Of a DNA stretch of 10,630 nt, positions 6,401 through 10,630 are shown piece by piece (position 1 is the first letter of the stretch; each line of letters starts with the position of its first letter). Location of the stretch: positions 1-10,630 of the forward strand of contig DAOVXH010000042.1 in the NCBI GenBank assembly GCA_030636255.1, in the 5' to 3' direction. The translations under genes and the position numbers were made by a program. Under the pieces are notes generated by a model, which saw only the letters and a program-made list of their open reading frames with translations, was not told where the DNA came from and searched no databases. The stretch is from Methanomassiliicoccales archaeon (GTDB lineage Archaea > Thermoplasmatota > Thermoplasmata > SG8-5).

Positions 6401-8047
6401 TTCCCAGATGGAGGAGGATATTACCAGTTCTTTTCCATTGCAAATGATACCGCAGGAAATACCGAGGCAATGAAATCCACAATGGAAGCTGAACGTTGCT
6501 ATGATGATTTCGTGCCAGTTTCCTTTATCCTAGACATATCATCACCTCTAACCTATTACAGTTGGACAAATCTCTCTGTGTTGGCTAGTGATGCATATAG
6601 CGGACCGTTCGAGACCTCAATCTATTACTCTTTCTCCGCTGACGGAACAACATATGGGGCCTACGAACTCTGGACAACAATCAATACGCCTGTAGGAACC
6701 TGGTATGATGTTAATTTCACGTTCCAGGAAGGTGAAGGGTTCTATCAGTTATATTGCCTGGGAACAGACGTGGCAGGCAATGTTGAGGCAATTCCCGGAG
6801 GAAATGAAACATGGATTCAATATAGAATAGCGGAAGCTCCGATATCAAGGCTGAATGGTTGGACTCCAGATGATGGCTCCATTATGCTAGAGGCATATAC
6901 CAATGACAGTACATGGGAAGTAACAGATGTAGATATTTGGTACAGATATAGTCAGTACAATGAAACATGGTCCAACTGGTCATGTCTAGAAACAGATAAT
7001 TCATGGTCATTCCAATGGAACTTGGCCGCAGTGGACGGTGATGGATATTATGAATTCTTCAGCATTGCGGTTAATATCTATTCTGTAGTTGAGCCAATGA
7101 AGTCTGAAAACGAAGTTTGGCTCATTTATGATACAACTCCTCCAGAACTAATTGATAATACTGATACCATTCCTCTATCAAGCACATTCTTTTTCATAAA
7201 TGTAACAGCCATTGACAGGCTTACTCATGTTGATTATTATGAGCTTCAATGGTGGATTGGAGATGGAAATATAAGTGATGATTATAACAATCGTGATTTG
7301 GGAAATGGCTCAGTTAGTTTCTATGTTCTTGTCAATGCTGAAATTGGTGATATGTTCCATTATCGTTTTGGTGCAGGGGATGCCTATAATAATTGGAACT
7401 GGTCAGATGCTGTAGAACTTGAGATAGTGGATGGAATTCAACCTATTGCTCAATTCACCCAGGGCAATGCAGTAGAGGGAATCTTAACATCATTCAATGC
7501 AGGCCTGAGCACAGACAATATGGGTATTGTATCATATGAGTGGAGGTTTATTCACAACGGTACTGAGGTTGTACTAAATGGTATTAACCCAGATTTCATT
7601 TTTTGGAATGCAGGCAACTATGAGATTACACTTAGAGTCACAGATGGAATGGGTAATTGGGATGAAACAAGCAAAACACTAAACGTAGCAGAGTCCATTG
7701 AAACAGATGCAGACGGTGATGGTGTGCCTGATAAAGATGATGCATTCCCCGACGACCCAGACGAATATACTGACACAGACGGTGACGGCATCGGCAACAA
7801 CGCTGACCCAGACGACGACAATGATGGCGTTCCAGACTCCGAGGATTTTGACCCATTAGACCCGGAAGTAACCGAAGACCCAATAATCATTGAAGACGAC
7901 CCGGGACTAGGCCAATACTGGTGGCTAATCCTCATATTTATCCTTGTGCCAGTTATTCTTTTCGTGGCATATCAGATGAAAAAGAAAAAGCCTACTGAGG
8001 AATCTGAAGATATTGAAGCCTCCGAAGAATCATCGGAAGTAGAATAA
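3419..8047 (+). CDS. Giant membrane-anchored surface protein with duplicated NosD-like beta-helix
   Basis: A 1542-aa exported protein. Residues 1-~25 are a Sec signal peptide (MKRVATIILCAFLIF...). Two related NosD/PbH1-type right-handed beta-helix modules follow, at about 46-551 and 562-923. Each opens with a shared signature (NPWIIENYEVDGTGYGYCIY; DPWIIEGWDINGDGYGYCIY), runs through Asn-rich rungs (NNT, NNS), has a VILANCSGVT segment and closes with a YP(E/D)GGNYW...GDGIGD block. Four Ig-like domains follow at ~926-1340, the first three sharing the W/IYYR-like and GYYxFFSIA patterns, then a PKD domain (~1341-1426, NAGNYEITLRVTDGMGNWDE), Asp-rich TSP3-like calcium-binding repeats (~1430-1488, DADGDGVPDKDD, DTDGDGIGNNAD), a transmembrane helix (~1501-1520, YWWLILIFILVPVILFVAYQ), KKKK, and an acidic Glu/Ser tail. 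The layout predicts a type I surface protein with the beta-helix displayed outward on a stalk. NosD-like folds often bind or cut polysaccharide; no catalytic residues can be assigned, so adhesin or carbohydrate-binding roles are inferred. Convergent with the PFOR gene. Confidence 0.93.
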   Translation: MKRVATIILCAFLIFSSGFVFFDAEEVAEGKELIQDDTNYIFSEPFRIDSNADFLTSPKVSGGDGSEGNPWIIENYEVDGTGYGYCIYIGNTTDYFEVRDSRLQYASGINSFPFFSDAGMILFNVQNGTFKNNTVFSNDWYGVYLDLCNNMNILNNTVSSNVEIGLCLINSNTNIIANNIATNNIWNTEILLASSNSNMVINNSVSNNGIGIEVSSSDWNNISNNTATGTSYGIELRSGSEHNNVTYNELTDNGNGVFIDASSYNYVANNSASGTLGAAGIVVRLTSSVNNTIVNNTINVDQDAITISWSSGNIINKNIVSNGYRGIIASYSHNNTLDGNVLTNTSRGLMLSYSRNIVLTNNTMVNDGIYVEGDTLARWNSNQIDSTNMINDKPVIFWKDQVGGTVPEGAGMVILANCSGVTIEKQELRHGNTGIQLGFCDNNTIVNNSLDSNNWYGAWLYGSYDNLICSNNFDNNTFQAFDHNGANRWNNSYPEGGNYWNDYTGSDNFNGPGQDIAGGDGIGDLPYNDTTGQGIAGGSSSEDKFPLMSPVYIGDYIPHLPIRINNNSDFDPAHGITNGSGTLADPWIIEGWDINGDGYGYCIYVGNTTDYYVIRNCSLHDADGGSGMWPWWFESCISMHNTTNALISNNTIFGANICGMEITQSCGNRIENNTVHDNMIGIDLYEDSDNNTLWGNTFYNQDYYDISPWMCRNVTLRSNVMTSCVSLLGNDVAYWNTHDIDDSNLVNGLPVIYVKNQISGAAPTNGGQVILANCSGVTVIHHNVSGGITLGYCDNILITEVNTTDCFYGIYIVASHNNTVFNTQSWKDYRSVVLASNAVDNLVYHNEFKEYEKPSADDGTNNSWDNGYPDGGNYWSNYSGSDVFTGIGQDVSGADGIGDTPYTEFVGTTVAQDNYPLMYPISLEDTTPPVSSVNTITPYWHTSPPMTITAMVTEAETAVSNVTLWYRHCTDNITWGDWTHYDVDVADPWEWSFNFPDGGGYYQFFSIANDTAGNTEAMKSTMEAERCYDDFVPVSFILDISSPLTYYSWTNLSVLASDAYSGPFETSIYYSFSADGTTYGAYELWTTINTPVGTWYDVNFTFQEGEGFYQLYCLGTDVAGNVEAIPGGNETWIQYRIAEAPISRLNGWTPDDGSIMLEAYTNDSTWEVTDVDIWYRYSQYNETWSNWSCLETDNSWSFQWNLAAVDGDGYYEFFSIAVNIYSVVEPMKSENEVWLIYDTTPPELIDNTDTIPLSSTFFFINVTAIDRLTHVDYYELQWWIGDGNISDDYNNRDLGNGSVSFYVLVNAEIGDMFHYRFGAGDAYNNWNWSDAVELEIVDGIQPIAQFTQGNAVEGILTSFNAGLSTDNMGIVSYEWRFIHNGTEVVLNGINPDFIFWNAGNYEITLRVTDGMGNWDETSKTLNVAESIETDADGDGVPDKDDAFPDDPDEYTDTDGDGIGNNADPDDDNDGVPDSEDFDPLDPEVTEDPIIIEDDPGLGQYWWLILIFILVPVILFVAYQMKKKKPTEESEDIEASEESSEVE

Positions 8048-8065
8048 ATCAAAAATATGAAAAGG

Positions 8066-8093
8066 AAGCCTGGCCGAAACCAGGCTTATTTTT
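8066..8093. terminator. Hairpin terminator, probably bidirectional
   Basis: A perfect 8-bp stem AAGCCTGG (8066-8073) / CCAGGCTT (8080-8087) with loop CCGAAA is followed by ATTTTTG on the plus strand. On the minus strand the same stem is followed by CCTTTTCATATTTTTG. It sits 18 nt after the surface-protein stop and 33 nt past the PFOR stop, so it can end both convergent transcripts. CTGGCCGAAACCAG (8070-8083) differs by one base from 1217-1230. Confidence 0.75.
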
Positions 8094-8097
8094 GTAT

Positions 8098-8132
8098 CCT
8101 AGACCCTAGTACCTAATCCCTAGACCCTACTG
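8098..8132. repeat. Five degenerate tandem CCTA heptamers
   Basis: Reading in steps of 7 from 8098 gives CCTAGAC, CCTAGTA, CCTAATC, CCTAGAC, CCTACTG. Every unit starts CCTA; units 1 and 4 are identical, so CCTAGACCCTA occurs twice 21 nt apart. The last unit covers the PFOR stop codon (TAG, 8129-8127 on the minus strand) and the codon before it. It may be replication slippage or part of a genome-wide dispersed repeat. Confidence 0.6.
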
Positions 8133-10630
8133 TTCAGCCATTGCCTTGTAGCGCTTGTATCTCTTTTCTACATCTTCTGCAAGTGCTGTGTGGAGTCTCT
8201 CGGCTTCCTCCGGGAATGACTGGGTAAGTGTGGAGTACCTTACCTCGCCCATGAGGAAATCGCGTATCTTTCCGTTTGGTTCCTTGTAGTCCAACTGGAA
8301 GGGGTTCTTTCCCTCGTCAGTCAGTCTCGGGTCGAATCTGTAAAGCGGCCAGTATCCTGCTTCCACTGCAAGCTTTTCCTCTTCCTGGGACTTTACCATA
8401 CCTGCCTTGATTCCATGATTGATGCATGGTGCGTAGGCAATGATAATGGATGGTCCAGGATAGGACTCTGCTTCCCTGATGGCCTTGATTAGCTGGTTCT
8501 TATTGGCTCCCATTGCCACACTGGCCACATAAACATAGCCATATGACATGAACATCATTCCCAGATCCTTCTTCACTGTCTTCTTGCCGGATGCTGCAAA
8601 CTTTGCCACTGAACCGATTGGTGTTGCCTTGGATGATTGACCGCCGGTGTTTGAATACACTTCTGTGTCCAGTACCAGTATATTGATTTCCTCGCCCATT
8701 GCCATAACATGGTCCAGACCGCCATAACCGATATCATATGCCCAGCCGTCTCCGCCGACAACCCACTGGCTAATCTTTGTGAGCATGTCCTTTGCTTCGA
8801 ATATATCGTCAAGCAGCTTGTTTCCTGACTTTCCATCTAATCCAGCCTTTATCTGGTCGCCGTATTCCTTGGAAAGGTCCGGGTCCATTGCATTTTCCAG
8901 CCAGTTCTTGAATGCCTCGTTCAACTCAGGCTTGACATTTGTCTCCATTGCTTCTTTTACAATGTCTGCCAGTTTGTTCCTGCGCTGGGTATTGGCTATC
9001 ATCATTCCGAAACCATATTCTGCATTGTCCTCAAAGAGTGAGTTGGCCCATGCAGGTCCATGTCCCTCTGCATTGGTTGCAAATGGCACAGATGGTGCTG
9101 AACCTCCCCAGATAGATGAACAACCTGTTGCATTGGAGATTATCATCTTGTCCCCGTAGAGCTGGGTAATGAGTTTCAGGTATGGCGTTTCTCCACAGCC
9201 ACCGCATGCTCCGGAGTATTCCAGAAGTGGCTTTCTCAGCTGGGAACCCTTGACTGTGTACTTGCCAAGTTCTCCAAAGCGTATTGGAAGCTTGTCCGAG
9301 TAATCAAATAGTGGTACCTGCTTTTCTTCCTGGCTTGCAAATGGCTTCATAATGAGGCTCTTCTCCTTTGATGGACAGATATCCTCACAGTTGCCGCAGC
9401 CAACACAGTCCAATGTGCTTACCTGGATACGGAATTTCATACCCTCAAGGCCCTTTCCTGTTGCATCCAGAACATCAAAGCCTTCTGGTGCGCTGGCAAC
9501 TTCCTCGGAAGTGGCTATGACCGGCTTTATGGCTGCATGTGGGCAAACAAAGGCACACTGATTACATTGAATACAGTTCTCGGCCTGCCATTCTGGAACC
9601 TTGATTGCAATTCCGCGCTTCTCATATTTTGAGGTTTCAAGTGGGAAAAGACCGCCTGGTGTGAATGCGCTGACTGGCAATTTTCCACCCTGCTGCTCAA
9701 CCATTGGTCTCATTACACCACTAATAAATGCTGGCTCATCTCTTGTTGGTATTTCTTCCAGTGGTGCATTTGCCCATGATTCTGGGTAATTAATTTCCAC
9801 AACCTTGTCAAGTGCAACATCCACTGCTGCCCAGTTCATTTCCACGATTTTTCGACCTTTCTTTCCATAGGTCTTTTCAATTGCTCCCTTTAGAAGAGTT
9901 ACTGCCTCATCCACTGGCAAAACGTCTGCCAGCTTGAAGAAAGCTGTTTGCATGACCATGTTAATTCTGCCGCCCAGTCCTACCTTGGCAGCTATTTTCA
10001 CACCGTCGATATTGTAAAACTTGAGTTTATTCTGTGCAATTGCCCTCTTCATTGAGCCAGGCAATTCTGTTTCCATGTCTTCCAATGTCCATGCGGAGTT
10101 CAGAACAAATGTTCCGCCTTCCTTGACGCCTTCCAGAACATTGTACTTGTGTACATAGGATGGCTGATGGCATGCTACATAGTCTGCAGTCTCTATAAGA
10201 TAGGTTGACTGGATAGGTGATTTTCCGAATCTCAGATGAGATACTGTAATTCCGCCGGACTTCTTTGAATCATATGCAAAGTAACCCTGAACGAACATGT
10301 CTGTATTGTCACCAATAATCTTGATGGCATCCTTGTTTGCTCCCACGGTTCCGTCACTTCCAAGTCCCCAGAACTTGCACTGGACAAGTCCCTCTGGAGT
10401 TGCATCTATATTATCTGGAACTGCCAGTGAATTGTTTGTTACATCATCGGTTATTCCAACTGTGAAATGCTTTCTTGGTGCGTCCAGTATCATATTGTCA
10501 AACACTGCCTTTGCCATATTAGGTGTGAAATCCTTTGAGCCAAGGCCGTATCTGCCGCCAACGATTATGCGATTGTCATGATTGTCCTGGAAAACTGCAG
10601 AAACATCAAGATAAAGTGGGTCTCCAAATG
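8127..10630 (-). CDS. nifJ: Pyruvate:ferredoxin oxidoreductase, single-chain type, N-terminus off the window
   Basis: The enzyme converts pyruvate and CoA to acetyl-CoA and CO2 with thiamine diphosphate, passing electrons through three [4Fe-4S] clusters to ferredoxin; it is cytoplasmic. The frame stays open to the right edge: 37 residues (including DNRIIVGGRYGLGSKDF) precede the Met at 10517, which is therefore internal. The visible 833 residues lack about 350 of the usual ~1170-1200. In order: the gamma-like domain (GTVGANKDAIKIIG, FDSKKSGG-type string YDSKKSGGITVSHLRFG), two ferredoxin clusters CIQCNQCAFVCP (codons at 9543-9575) and CVGCGNCEDICP (9375-9407), then the TPP domain. Ligands of the third cluster are visible at 9204-9206, 9195-9197, 9120-9122 and 8424-8426 (ACGGCGE, ATGCSS, PCINHG). 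The TPP motif GDGWAYDIGYGG lies near 8718-8760 and SNTGGQSSKATP follows. All key residues are present, so it should be active. The single-chain fused form is the bacterial style, unlike the four-subunit Por of most archaea, suggesting transfer. The promoter is outside the window. Confidence 0.96.
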   Translation of the reverse strand, partial: FGDPLYLDVSAVFQDNHDNRIIVGGRYGLGSKDFTPNMAKAVFDNMILDAPRKHFTVGITDDVTNNSLAVPDNIDATPEGLVQCKFWGLGSDGTVGANKDAIKIIGDNTDMFVQGYFAYDSKKSGGITVSHLRFGKSPIQSTYLIETADYVACHQPSYVHKYNVLEGVKEGGTFVLNSAWTLEDMETELPGSMKRAIAQNKLKFYNIDGVKIAAKVGLGGRINMVMQTAFFKLADVLPVDEAVTLLKGAIEKTYGKKGRKIVEMNWAAVDVALDKVVEINYPESWANAPLEEIPTRDEPAFISGVMRPMVEQQGGKLPVSAFTPGGLFPLETSKYEKRGIAIKVPEWQAENCIQCNQCAFVCPHAAIKPVIATSEEVASAPEGFDVLDATGKGLEGMKFRIQVSTLDCVGCGNCEDICPSKEKSLIMKPFASQEEKQVPLFDYSDKLPIRFGELGKYTVKGSQLRKPLLEYSGACGGCGETPYLKLITQLYGDKMIISNATGCSSIWGGSAPSVPFATNAEGHGPAWANSLFEDNAEYGFGMMIANTQRRNKLADIVKEAMETNVKPELNEAFKNWLENAMDPDLSKEYGDQIKAGLDGKSGNKLLDDIFEAKDMLTKISQWVVGGDGWAYDIGYGGLDHVMAMGEEINILVLDTEVYSNTGGQSSKATPIGSVAKFAASGKKTVKKDLGMMFMSYGYVYVASVAMGANKNQLIKAIREAESYPGPSIIIAYAPCINHGIKAGMVKSQEEEKLAVEAGYWPLYRFDPRLTDEGKNPFQLDYKEPNGKIRDFLMGEVRYSTLTQSFPEEAERLHTALAEDVEKRYKRYKAMAEQ

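Noticed and set aside
7618..7935. Ser/Pro-rich 105-aa open frame on the minus strand
   Set aside because: This is the antisense shadow of the Asp-rich calcium-binding repeats; the low-complexity Ser content comes from reversed GAT/GAC codons.
8779..9159. 126-aa open frame on the plus strand opposite PFOR
   Set aside because: It is antisense to the conserved TPP domain with all catalytic motifs intact on the minus strand; no start signal is visible.

Overview
The window looks like a chromosomal piece of a euryarchaeon, most likely of the Thermoplasmata/Thermoplasmatota lineage. The reasons are an archaeal-type prolyl-tRNA synthetase with a C-terminal zinc-binding domain and terminal Tyr, TATA-box promoters (one placed for a leaderless mRNA), a giant NosD-like beta-helix surface protein of a style common in uncultured Thermoplasmata, and short T-rich terminators. 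Lineage is inferred from protein style, not from a database search. There is no phage, transposase, CRISPR, rRNA or tRNA gene.

Layout. (1) 1-1211 (+): prolyl-tRNA synthetase, N-terminus cut by the window edge. (2) 1236-1457 (-): a 73-aa two-helix membrane protein, convergent with proS across a 24-nt gap holding a hairpin. (3) 1458-1757: a 300-nt divergent intergenic region that is unusually structured. It has TATA boxes for both flanking genes, three copies of a TGTAAAC/AGCTAT motif (two of them next to the two TATA boxes in the same relative orientation), and a nested set of stems followed by a T-run that could be a small RNA. (4) 1758-3353 (+): a 531-aa protein of unknown function with two SAP-like motifs, a long helical-repeat body, a CxxC/CxxC zinc ribbon and a Lys-rich tail. 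(5) 3419-8047 (+): a 1542-aa secreted, membrane-anchored protein with signal peptide, two related beta-helix modules, four Ig-like domains, a PKD domain, Asp-rich calcium-binding repeats, a transmembrane helix and an acidic tail. (6) 8066-8132: bidirectional terminator and a degenerate CCTA-heptamer tandem repeat. (7) 8127-10630 (-): C-terminal 833 residues of a single-chain pyruvate:ferredoxin oxidoreductase, N-terminus off the right edge.

The genes do not form one pathway: translation (proS), central carbon metabolism (PFOR), cell surface (beta-helix protein) and a probable nucleic-acid-binding protein sit side by side. The best candidates for something undescribed are the structured divergent intergenic region, the SAP/helical/zinc-ribbon protein next to it, and the hairpin with a near-identical stem and loop in both convergent gene gaps.
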